64,000 nt of DNA. Origin: Adlercreutzia murintestinalis (lineage in GTDB: Bacteria > Actinomycetota > Coriobacteriia > Coriobacteriales > Eggerthellaceae). The translations under genes were made by a program, and so were the position numbers. The notes beneath the pieces were generated by a model. That model did not search any database, was not told where the DNA came from, and saw only the letters and a list, made by a program, of their open reading frames with translations. Of the stretch, positions 9,125-17,492 are shown one piece after another. Each line of letters begins with the position of its first letter. Within the stretch, counting starts at the first letter, position 1. The stretch covers positions 43,691 to 107,690 of the forward strand of contig NZ_CALPCC010000006.1 in the NCBI RefSeq assembly GCF_943192905.1. Direction: 5' to 3'.

Positions 9125-9193
9125 CAGAAGCAGCTGGCTTCATTTCCCTCTCTTGCGCAGAAGCGAAACCATCCGCTAACCTTGGTCAGAAGC
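9125..9193. promoter_or_regulatory. Three CAGAAGC repeats in the divergent promoter region
   Basis: The 176-bp gap between Mo enzyme 1 and LuxR regulator 1 holds CAGAAGC at 9125-9131, 9158-9164 and 9187-9193, spaced 33 and 29 bp (about three helical turns). They could be half-sites for a regulator. No palindrome was seen, and chance is possible. Confidence 0.3.
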
Positions 9194-9277
9194 TACCCGC
9201 CCGGCGACCTACGCGCCATCGGCTCAAACGCTGAAACAGTGGAATCCGACTCGGCTTTTTCGGTTAGGAGTACACAG

Positions 9278-10789
9278 ATGACGGCTATGGAAAAATGTAT
9301 GAGCGATCCTGTTGAGCCAGTTCAGGGCCTCAATTCTCCCTTGGTGTTCACCACGGTGTGCGGGTTTTCGCTCTACTGGGCGTGCTTGTTCACCATGCTC
9401 ATGCGGAATTCGTTCATGGACGGTGGCATCGAAGTTCTGTGGTATCACTTCTTCTTGCGGATCGCATTTCTGGTCGGATGCGTGGCAATGTGCGCCGCAA
9501 TGGCCTTCGCAACCGACTTTTTATCCACGCAGCGCGGCGTGCGCATGCAGCGTGGCGGCGTTTTCATGTTCTCGTTCGTCGCCATCACATCGTCACTGAT
9601 CTACCACTCGACCGGGATGCCCATGCCGCTCGCCTTCGATTGTGTTGCGTGGGGCTTGGCTGGCGTGGGACTCACCTGTCTGTTCATGCCATGGGTGGAA
9701 CTGATGGGATCGATAACGCGCAGGGAAATGGTGCTTGCGCTTGCCGGATCAATCGCCCTGGGTGCGTGTTTGTATCTCATGATGAACATGCTCCCCTTTC
9801 CCTTCAACATCGCGCTGCTCTGCATCGGTCCGCTGTGCAGTTTGGCCATTGTCGTCATGCTCGAACACAGCGACGAGGTGGTGCCAGCGCCATTCATCCC
9901 ACGCGAACGATCGCGCGAAAACATCAAGCTCACGCTCCCGTTCAGAGCGATGACGATCGCCTACGGGGTGGTGCTGGGATTGGGCATTGGGCTGACCACG
10001 CAGATCCAAGGAGATGCCGCGCTCTATAGCGGCATTGCGGGGGCTACCGTGTTCGGTGTCGTAGCCGCGGTAGCGTGCCTGCGCTTCATGCCCGAGCGCG
10101 TCCAGCAAAACGGCGCCTTCCAGATCTTGTTCCCGGTGCTCATCATCGCGCTCTTACCGATGTCGTTTTTGCAGGGAGCACCGGCAACCGTTTGCAATAT
10201 GCTCGTGTTCGCCTGCTTTGCCATTTTCGAGATCGCTGGTATATACCTCATGCTGTTCTTATCAGAGCGCCATAAAGCCTCGCGACTCCAGCTTGCATGC
10301 AGCTTGCAGGCATGCCTGTTCGCCGGTGTCTTGATCGGCCACCTGATCGGTGTGGTAGCCACCTCGTCGGGCGTCATGGACTACCCCATGCTGTCAGCCG
10401 CCGCGCTTGCGTTGGTGGTGGTGCTGGCGATCATGGTGACGTTGTTCGGTGTTGGACCGGTCGATCGCAGTGGGGCCCTTGCGAAGCGCAAGGACATTGA
10501 ACCCAACGTCGAGCACGGGCGCTGGCGCGCACGCTGCGAGGCGGTGGCGCGCGAGCATGGGCTGTCCGCTCGCGAGACCGAGGTGTTCATGCTGCTGGCG
10601 AAAGGCCGTGGGATCGAGCACATCCAAGGCAAACTGTGCATTTCAGGACACACGGTCAAAAGCCACGTGTACAACATCTACCGCAAGATGGATATCAACT
10701 CGCGCGAAGAGCTCCTTGATGCTGTTGAGCTGTATGAGATCGCAGCCGCCCGCCCTCTGCCGACCGAAGACACCTCGCACCGCGACTGA
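9278..10789 (+). CDS. Membrane-spanning LuxR-type transcriptional regulator 1
   Basis: The 503-aa product has an N-terminal domain of about 12 hydrophobic segments (residues about 20-410) and a C-terminal LuxR helix-turn-helix (LSARETEVFMLLAKGRGIEHI, SGHTVKSHVYNIYRKMDINS). There is no receiver or autoinducer domain. This layout matches the large family of membrane-bound LuxR regulators known from Eggerthella, several of which sit beside and control catechol dehydroxylase genes. The ATG at 9278 is chosen because AGGAG lies 7 nt upstream; the frame stays open to 9062, but that stretch overlaps Mo enzyme 1 and lacks an RBS. It diverges from Mo enzyme 1 and probably senses its substrate at the membrane. 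Confidence 0.88.
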   Translation: MTAMEKCMSDPVEPVQGLNSPLVFTTVCGFSLYWACLFTMLMRNSFMDGGIEVLWYHFFLRIAFLVGCVAMCAAMAFATDFLSTQRGVRMQRGGVFMFSFVAITSSLIYHSTGMPMPLAFDCVAWGLAGVGLTCLFMPWVELMGSITRREMVLALAGSIALGACLYLMMNMLPFPFNIALLCIGPLCSLAIVVMLEHSDEVVPAPFIPRERSRENIKLTLPFRAMTIAYGVVLGLGIGLTTQIQGDAALYSGIAGATVFGVVAAVACLRFMPERVQQNGAFQILFPVLIIALLPMSFLQGAPATVCNMLVFACFAIFEIAGIYLMLFLSERHKASRLQLACSLQACLFAGVLIGHLIGVVATSSGVMDYPMLSAAALALVVVLAIMVTLFGVGPVDRSGALAKRKDIEPNVEHGRWRARCEAVAREHGLSARETEVFMLLAKGRGIEHIQGKLCISGHTVKSHVYNIYRKMDINSREELLDAVELYEIAAARPLPTEDTSHRD

Positions 10790-10794
10790 TACGA

Positions 10795-10826
10795 CAGAAC
10801 CCCCGCAACGCATCACGGGGGTTCTG
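10795..10826. terminator. Bidirectional hairpin between luxR1 and serC
   Basis: CAGAACCCCCG (10795-10805) and CGGGGGTTCTG (10816-10826) form a perfect 11-bp stem with a 10-nt loop between two convergent genes. U-tracts are weak on both strands, but the position and stability suit a shared terminator. Confidence 0.6.
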
Positions 10827-10857
10827 CAATGAGCGTTTGTGCTTCTTGCGCAGCAGG

Positions 10858-11940
10858 TCAGCTGTTCTCGCGCTCGAACTGCGCCATGAAATCGACCAGC
10901 GCCTGCACGCCAGCCTGCGGCATGGCGTTGTAGATGCTCGCGCGCATGCCGCCAACGCTGCGGTGACCCTTGATGGATTCGATGTTGTGGTTCTTGCACT
11001 CGGCGATGAACTTCGCATCCAAGTCGGCATCGCCGGTGATGAACGGCACGTTCATCAGGCTGCGGCAATCCTTGCGCGCGGTGCCGCGGAACAGCTTGCT
11101 CTGATCGAGGAAGTCGTAGAGCAGCGCCGCTTTCTCCTCATTCTTCTGCTGCATGACGGAAAGGCCGCCCATGTTCTTCAGCCATTTGAACACCAGCCCG
11201 CAGATGTAGATGCCCCAGCATGGCGGAGTATTCGACAAGCTCTTGGCATCCACCTGCGTCAGGTAGCGCATGATGGTCGGGGTGGCAGGATTCACATCCT
11301 CGCGCACCAGGTCCTCCCGCACGATCACGATGACCACGCCAGCCGGGCCCACGTTCTTCTGCACGCCGCCGTAGATCAGGCCATAATCGGACACGTTCAC
11401 CGGCTCGGAGAGGAACATGGAGGATACATCGGAGACCAGCGGGATGCCGCCAGTCTGCGGCAGTTTCGCATAGCGCGTGCCGTAGATGGTCTCGTTCTGG
11501 CAGATGTAGACATAGTCGGCATCGGGCGAGAAGGTCAAGCCATCAACCTCGGGAACATACGAGAAGTTCTCGTCCTCAGAGGATGCGATGCAGCGCGCGT
11601 CGCCGTAGAGGTTGGCTTCCTTCCATGCCTTCTTCGACCATGAACCGGATACGATGTAGTCGGCCACGTTGTTGCGCATGAGGTTCATAGGGATGGCGGC
11701 GAACTGTTGGGTGGCGCCGCCCTGCAGGAACAGCACGTGGTAGTTGTCGGGGATCGCCATCAGCTCGCGCAGGTCGGCTTCGGCCGTTTCGATGATATCG
11801 GCGAACGCTTTCGAGCGGTGGCTCATCTCCATCACCGACATGCCCGTTCCCTTGTAATCGAGCATATCAGCCTGCGCCTCGCGCAGCACCTCTTCGGGCA
11901 ATACCGCCGGTCCTGCCGAGAAATTGTAAACACGTGCCAT
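10858..11940 (-). CDS. serC: Phosphoserine aminotransferase
   Basis: Converts 3-phosphohydroxypyruvate and glutamate to phosphoserine, the second step of serine synthesis; it needs PLP. The 360-aa product starts MARVYNFSAGPAVLPEEVL, the class V aminotransferase opening for SerC, and contains LFLQGGATQQFAAIPMNLM. YGGVQKNVGPAGV carries the PLP-binding Lys. The ATG at 11940 follows AAGGAG. serA lies upstream on the same strand, with locus 1 and luxR1 between them. Confidence 0.95.
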   Translation of the reverse strand: MARVYNFSAGPAVLPEEVLREAQADMLDYKGTGMSVMEMSHRSKAFADIIETAEADLRELMAIPDNYHVLFLQGGATQQFAAIPMNLMRNNVADYIVSGSWSKKAWKEANLYGDARCIASSEDENFSYVPEVDGLTFSPDADYVYICQNETIYGTRYAKLPQTGGIPLVSDVSSMFLSEPVNVSDYGLIYGGVQKNVGPAGVVIVIVREDLVREDVNPATPTIMRYLTQVDAKSLSNTPPCWGIYICGLVFKWLKNMGGLSVMQQKNEEKAALLYDFLDQSKLFRGTARKDCRSLMNVPFITGDADLDAKFIAECKNHNIESIKGHRSVGGMRASIYNAMPQAGVQALVDFMAQFERENS

Positions 11941-12079
11941 GTACCAGCCGCTCCTTCGCATCGGTTTTGTTCGGAATGGCGCTATTGTATCGCTCATTCG
12001 CGCTGCGCGGACGACGTATCGGTCTGCGTGCGCGACCGATGGCCCTCTTGCGGCATGAAGGGACGCGCAGGGAACGACG

Positions 12080-12469
12080 TCAGCTGACCCCTGGAGGTTT
12101 GATGCCCAGATCGGTCAGCACCGATGCCATATCATCAAGCCCCAGATCGCGGCAAGCAGAAGCGACACCTGGCGTTGCGCCGGTCGCAGCATCGCAGGAA
12201 GGCGCCCCAGGAGGCGCAGGGCATTCCGGCACATCCCCTGCCTGACCGCAGTCCATCGCCTTGAAGGCGCTCGCCCAATCGGTGGCGCCGCTGACCGCAT
12301 CCACCTCGCCATCCTCTGGTGCCACGAGCCCCCATGCCTGCGCGCACACGCCGCAGCCCACGCAGATCGCACATCGCGCGCCCGACCAACGATTCCCTGT
12401 CGTTTCGTCCTGAAAACACTTCCCGCAGCCAACGCAAACCGCGCAACGCTTTCCCATGCGCTCAGTCAT
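12080..12469 (-). CDS. Cys-rich 129-aa protein with two flavinylation-like motifs
   Basis: The start ATG overlaps the end of the MFS gene by 8 bp (ATGACTGA), so translation is coupled. Two near-repeats, RCAVCVGCGKC (from residue 8) and RCAICVGCGVC (from residue 32), each give C-x2-C-x2-C-x2-C. They are followed by VDAVSGATDWASAF and CDAATGAT. Both latter motifs fit DxxSGAT/DxxTGAT, where ApbE joins FMN to Ser/Thr. There is no signal peptide or membrane segment. The protein ends locus 2. The Cys blocks could hold Fe-S clusters or zinc. I know no named family with this layout; a small redox carrier is the obvious guess, but it is only inference. Confidence 0.75.
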   Translation of the reverse strand: MTERMGKRCAVCVGCGKCFQDETTGNRWSGARCAICVGCGVCAQAWGLVAPEDGEVDAVSGATDWASAFKAMDCGQAGDVPECPAPPGAPSCDAATGATPGVASACRDLGLDDMASVLTDLGIKPPGVS

Positions 12470-13736
12470 GACCAGAAGCCTTGCCGCCTGGCTTGATGAA
12501 GAACGACAGCACGAGCGCGATCACCGATAACGGGATGACGGTCGCCCATGCCGATCCCATCCACCCCAGGCCCGCATCAAGACACGCTCCATACACCGGC
12601 GCCAGCATCTGACCAAAGCATTGCGTGAATTGCATGACCGCCATGCCAAGCGTGGCCGCCATGGCCGAGCTGGACAGGATGGTGGGCGCGAGCGGACGAC
12701 TGCCACCCCCGCCGAATGCCGCTGAGAACCCCATGAGCACGATGAACGCCCAGATGCCCGCAAGCCCTAAGCCCGACGCCTCCGAGGGAAACCCAACCAG
12801 AAAGCCGATGATGCTCGTCACGGCGAACAGTGTGACCAAAATGTACTTCCGATTGATGGAAAGCCGGTCTGACCATGCACCTGATAAGGGGTTCATGATG
12901 AAGCCGATCAGCGTGATCACTGACGTCATGAATCCCGCCGTTGCCATATCAAACCCCACAGAGCCCAGATACGTTGGATAATAGGTGTTCACGACCCCAC
13001 CCTGGATGAAGTTGAACACGAGAAACGTCAACCCCAGGATCCAGATATAGCGGTTCTTGAGGTAGGTGAAGCAATCGCGAAAGCTGCCCTCCACACCGTA
13101 GTTGGGAATGGAGCTTTGCCCCACCGGAACGCGGTAGAGCGCCACGAACAGCACGAGCGCCACGATCGTAACGGCCACGACGCCATAGAACACCGACTGC
13201 CATCCAAACGTCGCAGCCAAGGCAGGAGCCACGTTGAAATCGATGGTGATGGCCATGGGCACCCACGTGCACCACGCTCCAAGCGCGAGACCGCGCGTTT
13301 TGTTTGGGAACCACAGCGAAATGATGGTGGGCGCTGCAACACCGATGAGCCCAAGGCCCACGCCCTCGGCAAATCGCCCCAGATATAAAAGCACGACGGA
13401 ATTGGTAGCGACCTCCACCAGACCGCCCGCGATGATGCAGCCGAGCGCGATGGCGCAGGTCGCGCGCAAACCAATGCGGCGACAGATGAACGCAGCTGGA
13501 AAGGCAAGAATCGCGCCGATAATGGCAAGACAGGTCATGAGCATACCGAACTCGGCATAGCCAAGCCCGTAGGTGCCGATGATCTCACCGGCAATAGCGG
13601 TGATCTTGAACTGACCAAGCGGAGCACAGATGCTCGCAAGATAGGTCACGGCCAGGATGACCCATGCATAGCGTGGGGTCTTCTGGATGGGATCGGAAGC
13701 AATTCCAAGGTGGATCGCATTCTCGGTCATGGACAT
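12462..13736 (-). CDS. MFS transporter of Mo locus 2
   Basis: The 424-aa carrier has about 12 membrane segments and the major facilitator fold. It opens with KTPRYAWVILAVTYLASICAPLGQFKI and has the loop GRFAEGVGLGLIGVAAPTIISLWFPNKTRGLALG typical of the oxalate/formate antiporter-like and NarK-like branch. The ATG at 13736 follows GAGAAGAGGGGACACC; a start further upstream lacks an RBS. It lies between the unknown 180-aa gene and the Cys-rich gene, which it overlaps by 8 bp. It probably imports the substrate or exports the product of Mo enzyme 2. Confidence 0.88.
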   Translation of the reverse strand: MSMTENAIHLGIASDPIQKTPRYAWVILAVTYLASICAPLGQFKITAIAGEIIGTYGLGYAEFGMLMTCLAIIGAILAFPAAFICRRIGLRATCAIALGCIIAGGLVEVATNSVVLLYLGRFAEGVGLGLIGVAAPTIISLWFPNKTRGLALGAWCTWVPMAITIDFNVAPALAATFGWQSVFYGVVAVTIVALVLFVALYRVPVGQSSIPNYGVEGSFRDCFTYLKNRYIWILGLTFLVFNFIQGGVVNTYYPTYLGSVGFDMATAGFMTSVITLIGFIMNPLSGAWSDRLSINRKYILVTLFAVTSIIGFLVGFPSEASGLGLAGIWAFIVLMGFSAAFGGGGSRPLAPTILSSSAMAATLGMAVMQFTQCFGQMLAPVYGACLDAGLGWMGSAWATVIPLSVIALVLSFFIKPGGKASGHD

Positions 13737-13812
13737 GGTGTCCCCTCTTCTCCTTTGCCGATCGCCCATGAGCGTCGGCTACGGTCATTGACGCAGCAGA
13801 GCACCCGATCGT

Positions 13813-14355
13813 TCACCTCTGAGGCGCACGCTCAGGCTCCTGCTCCACCTCCCATTCCTCCAAAATGACGTTGCCGCGGTACTTATACAGACCATAGATA
13901 CCGAAGAAGCGGTAGTCAGCTACCGTGAACCGACCCGCGATCGAGGTGACGAAATCGGCAGCTTGGCGATTGAACGCACCGTGCTCGAACACGTACAGAT
14001 TGGCGATGTTGTCGCGACTTCCCGTGGGCGCAAGGAAAACAGCCTCGCCCATCTCCACAGGCAGCCCATCGGTCTTCATCCGCAGGTTCTCGAGCGCCAT
14101 CTTCGGCTGGAAGAAGCGCAACCAGTTGCGTCGGTTGAGCCTCGCGCACTCCGCCCACAGCAGCGAATGCTTCTGCGCATCATCGGCATAGATAGCATGG
14201 AGAAGCTCTTGGTAGCTCCCAACAGCGCGCGCTGCTTCTGCAAAATCGGGACGAAAGGCATCTCCGCACGTTACGTAAAGAGCGATTCTGCGCAACGGTT
14301 CTTGGAGCGTAGGCGGGGCTGCATCAATCTGTGCCCTGAACTCGGCAACCTCCAC
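13813..14355 (-). CDS. Unknown 180-aa protein of Mo locus 2
   Basis: The GTG at 14355 is preceded by AAGGAGGTCAGACC, a strong SD; the frame is open further upstream but without one. The product is soluble and has no signal peptide or cysteine motif. Recognisable stretches include PLRRIALYVTCGDAFRPDF, LNRRNWLRFFQPKMAL and YVFEHGAFNRQAADFV. The operon place, after the ferredoxin and before the carrier, would suit a maturation chaperone of the TorD type, but I do not see the TorD signature and do not assign it. Function unknown. Confidence 0.7.
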   Translation of the reverse strand: MEVAEFRAQIDAAPPTLQEPLRRIALYVTCGDAFRPDFAEAARAVGSYQELLHAIYADDAQKHSLLWAECARLNRRNWLRFFQPKMALENLRMKTDGLPVEMGEAVFLAPTGSRDNIANLYVFEHGAFNRQAADFVTSIAGRFTVADYRFFGIYGLYKYRGNVILEEWEVEQEPERAPQR

Positions 14356-14464
14356 GGTCTGACCTCCTTGACAAACGGCAGGACGCATATCGCCTGCGAG
14401 GAACGGGAGCGGCATAGCTTGCGCTACGCAATGCAAGCTATGTCGTTATCCAATCAAGCGCATC

Positions 14465-14824
14465 TCATGCGCACGGTGGCACCCAGAGATACTGTTCAGA
14501 CTTGGCATCGAGTTTCTGATAGAGCTCTTCGACCGTTCCGAATTCCAAGCATTTCGCCTGGCAATGGAAGACGCAGCTTGGCAGCTTGCCGTGAGCCCGG
14601 CGATCAGCGCAGAGGTCGCATAGGCGCGTGAACGACGGGATATTGTCATACACATAACGATCGGTCGGCTCGCCATCAGCGGTGCGAATGGGCCAAGGGC
14701 CATCCGTCATCACCTTCACGCCCCACTGCTCGAGCGGCAGATCGTGCTCTGCCTGACAGGCAACCTCGCACGAGTAGCACCCCGTGCAATATTGATAATC
14801 GACGAGTATCGCGTTTCTAGACAT
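14465..14824 (-). CDS. Two-cluster ferredoxin, partner of Mo enzyme 2
   Basis: The 119-aa protein starts MSRNAILVDYQYCTGCYSCEVAC, with the second set CDLC and PSCVFHCQAKC, so two [4Fe-4S] clusters. The ATG at 14824 overlaps the stop codon of the Mo gene (TGATG) and follows GAGGAGGACCTG. It is the clear counterpart of the ferredoxins at 6526 and 22254 and should deliver electrons to the adjacent catalytic subunit in the cytoplasm. The frame continues upstream to 15133 inside the Mo gene, but that part is out of phase with it and is not coding. Confidence 0.9.
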   Translation of the reverse strand: MSRNAILVDYQYCTGCYSCEVACQAEHDLPLEQWGVKVMTDGPWPIRTADGEPTDRYVYDNIPSFTRLCDLCADRRAHGKLPSCVFHCQAKCLEFGTVEELYQKLDAKSEQYLWVPPCA

Positions 14825-17293
14825 CACAGGTCCTCCTCGCTGCAACGGTAGATTTTGCACAGGGTGCACTTCAGGTCGGCACCGAAACCGGTGCGTCCGG
14901 GCTTGTTCGCCAACAACTGATTGATGTTGGACTGCCTGAATCCGTACAGATTCGGTTCGGCACCATCCTGCTCGGGGAACCACCAACCATGCTGTGCGGC
15001 GATCTCCTTCTCGGAGACCTCGTGGGTGACGCGTGCCCGCTGACGGCAACGCCCGCGATGATTCTCGATCCATACCCAGTCGCCCTCGGAGATATTGTGC
15101 TCGGCGGCCGTTTTCGGATTGATCTGCACCCACGGGTCAGGAGTGAGCTGGCGCAGATACGGAATTTGGCGATGCTCGGAATGGAAGAACGAGGTGGTGC
15201 GCGCACCGGTGATCATGATGAGCGGGTATTTCTCGTAGAGATCAGGGGTGGACACAGGGCCGATACCCGGCTCTTCGATGTAGGGCAGCGGATCGTAGCC
15301 GTATGCTTGGAACAGCGTCGAATAGAATTCGATACGCCCGGTCGGCGTGTTGAAGCCAGGTTGCCCGTCGGGACGCATGAGGCCCTTCTCGTACTTCTTG
15401 TAGATGTACTTCTGATATACCGGCCCTTGCTCCATGAGTTCGTGGAAGGTGAACCCAGAGGGCTTCACGATCTCATCGTAGACCTCATCCTCGGTTGCCC
15501 ATGGCCAGGTGCGCTGCTTGCCCTCGGGGCGATTGATGGCAGCCATTGAACTCATCATCATGGTCGAAGTACTGAGCCAAGCGGCGGTTGATCTCGCAGT
15601 CGGAGAGCGCCTCGCCCTCGGCCGCGCAGCCACCGGTGATGGCTGACAGGAAATAATAATGAGCGCGCACCGAATGCTTCTCTGCCCATGTTTGCACGGG
15701 CAGCACGATATCGGCACTTGACTGGATCATGGGCGTCATGAAGATGTCGCACGCTGCCACGAACTCGGGCTTCTTCATGGCCTTATACCAACGCTCCGTC
15801 TCACAGCTCATGCAAGCGATGCCGTTCGAGGTTTGGATCCACACGCCTTTCACACCGCCCTCTTCGCACACCTCAAGGCACATATCGGGCATGGCCTGCG
15901 TCAAACCATAGCGATACATCGGGTATTCCTTCCACCCGACGCGCTTTTTCTGCGTCTCTTCATCGATCAGATCGTAGATGCCCCACGCGCCCGCAGACGG
16001 CTGATCGACGCCCATCGGCGCTGCGGTATAGCACATGCCACCCGGTACATCCAGATTGCCCGTGATGGTCCACAGCGCTGCAATGGCCTGTGCGCACGGA
16101 GTGCCTTGGCTCTGCATATCAACAGCCAAGCCCCACACCACGTTTGCCGGATGAGACGTTGCGAACAGACGCGCGGCATCGATGATCTTCTGCTTGGGCA
16201 CCCAGGTCATGTTCTCGACCTCGTCCAGCGACAACTCGCGAGCCCGGGCAGCAAGCTCGTCGAATCCGTAGGTCCATCGCTCTACGAAGTCGTGATCGTA
16301 GAGGTCCTCGTCGATGATGACCTTGATCATCCCGAGCGCCAGCGCCGTATCAGTGCCCGGGCGAAGCTGAAGATGAATGTCGGCATGCGCGGCCAGCCAG
16401 GTGACGCGCGGCTCCACCGAAATCAATTTGCAGCCCAGCTTCATCGCGTCGGTCACCCAATGACCCATGAAGAAGTCAGGATTCGAGATGGTGGGGTTAC
16501 AGCCCCAAACGATCGTGCACTCCGGGCACACCCAATCAGGATCGTCATAGCGCAATGCGCTGAACTGGCTGAAATCTGCGATGAGCATGCCGCCATAGGT
16601 CATGATCATCAATGACAGACGAGGCAGGTAGCATGCCGTACCCGACAAGAACCCATACTCGTTAGGACTGCCAAAGGTGTTGGCCATGCGCCCTACCTGC
16701 CACTGATTATCACGCGCAGTGCCGCGCAAGCAGTGGATGCTGTCGCCACCGTACGTCATCGCAATGCGGCGGAACTCCTTATAGCACGTCTCAAGCGCTT
16801 CATCCCAGCTGATGCGCTCCCATTTGTTCTCGCCGCGCTCGCCTATCCGCTTCATGGGGTACAGGATGCGATCGGGATGGAACTCGACCTGCTTGAACGC
16901 CAAACAGCGCGGGCAGAGCGCACCACGGTTGTAGGGGTCATCCGGATCGCCTTCGCACTTGATGAAGCGGCCGGTCTCGGGGTCGGAATACACCAACACG
17001 CCGCACCCTTCATGACAGCCCGGTGCCGACCACACGCTCGTGCGCGTGACCAACATGCCGTCTTCCATATACTGCCACTCGCCAGGATGCTTCCAATCCT
17101 GCATCTCGGGACGCTCGCCAGCGCCGAAGTTGAATTGATTTTCTTCCTTCGTCGTGCCAATGTCGTCGCGCTCTTTCTCCAGAACGGATTCCTCGCGACG
17201 ATCAGCCGCATCAGGGCCATCCGATCCGCTAAAGGCCCATTTCGAGTCTTCTCTGCGGACAGCCTGTGCGCCGTCCATCTTGAACTCTTCCAT
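14824..17293 (-). pseudogene. Molybdopterin oxidoreductase 2, broken by a +1 frameshift
   Basis: Read in two frames this is a full catalytic subunit of about 823 codons. From the ATG at 17293 (AGAGGAGCTGCG upstream) come PGCHEGCG (Cys93, Cys97), ALCPRC (Cys127, Cys130) and SGTACYLPR (Cys221), as far as EINRRLAQYFDHD near 15560. The C-terminal part (TWPWATEDEVYDEI, FNTPTGRIEFYS, FFHSEHRQIPYLR) continues in another frame to 14824. Passing from one to the other needs a +1 shift, that is one extra base or two missing bases between about 15590 and 15530. It may be a true mutation or a sequencing error; the rest looks well kept. It belongs to the same cytoplasmic family as Mo enzymes 1 and 3. Confidence 0.8.
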
Positions 17294-17392
17294 CGCAGCT
17301 CCTCTCATCATCTGCTCGTGAAAGCACCACCATGAAAGCACGGCGAAAGAGGGAGACCCTCGCGCGATGGGTATGCTTGCCAGGAAATCAGC

Positions 17393-17414
17393 CCATTAGT
17401 ATGAGGCTCTGAAC
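17393..17414 (-). promoter_or_regulatory. Motif shared with the promoter region of Mo locus 3
   Basis: On the minus strand GTTCAGAGCCTCATAC followed by TAATGG lies 100 bp before the start of Mo gene 2. The same 22-nt block, with three transitions, lies upstream of Mo gene 3 (25323-25344). It is a likely operator or promoter element for the LuxR regulators nearby. Confidence 0.55.
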
Positions 17415-17492
17415 AGGTGAAAGAAAACGCTTACCGAGAAGAGCGAGGCGCTTTCATGAAGCACCCGTCGCTCGCGCGAAGAGCGCCACGCA

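Noticed and set aside
9062..9277. Longer start for LuxR regulator 1
   Set aside because: It overlaps Mo enzyme 1, has no SD, and adds 72 residues unlike the family; the ATG at 9278 has a fitting AGGAG.
13813..14355. TorD-type chaperone
   Set aside because: Position fits, but I could not find the signature motifs. Left as unknown.
14824..17293. Programmed +1 frameshifting in Mo gene 2
   Set aside because: No slippery site or stimulatory structure could be recognised; a mutation or sequence error is simpler.
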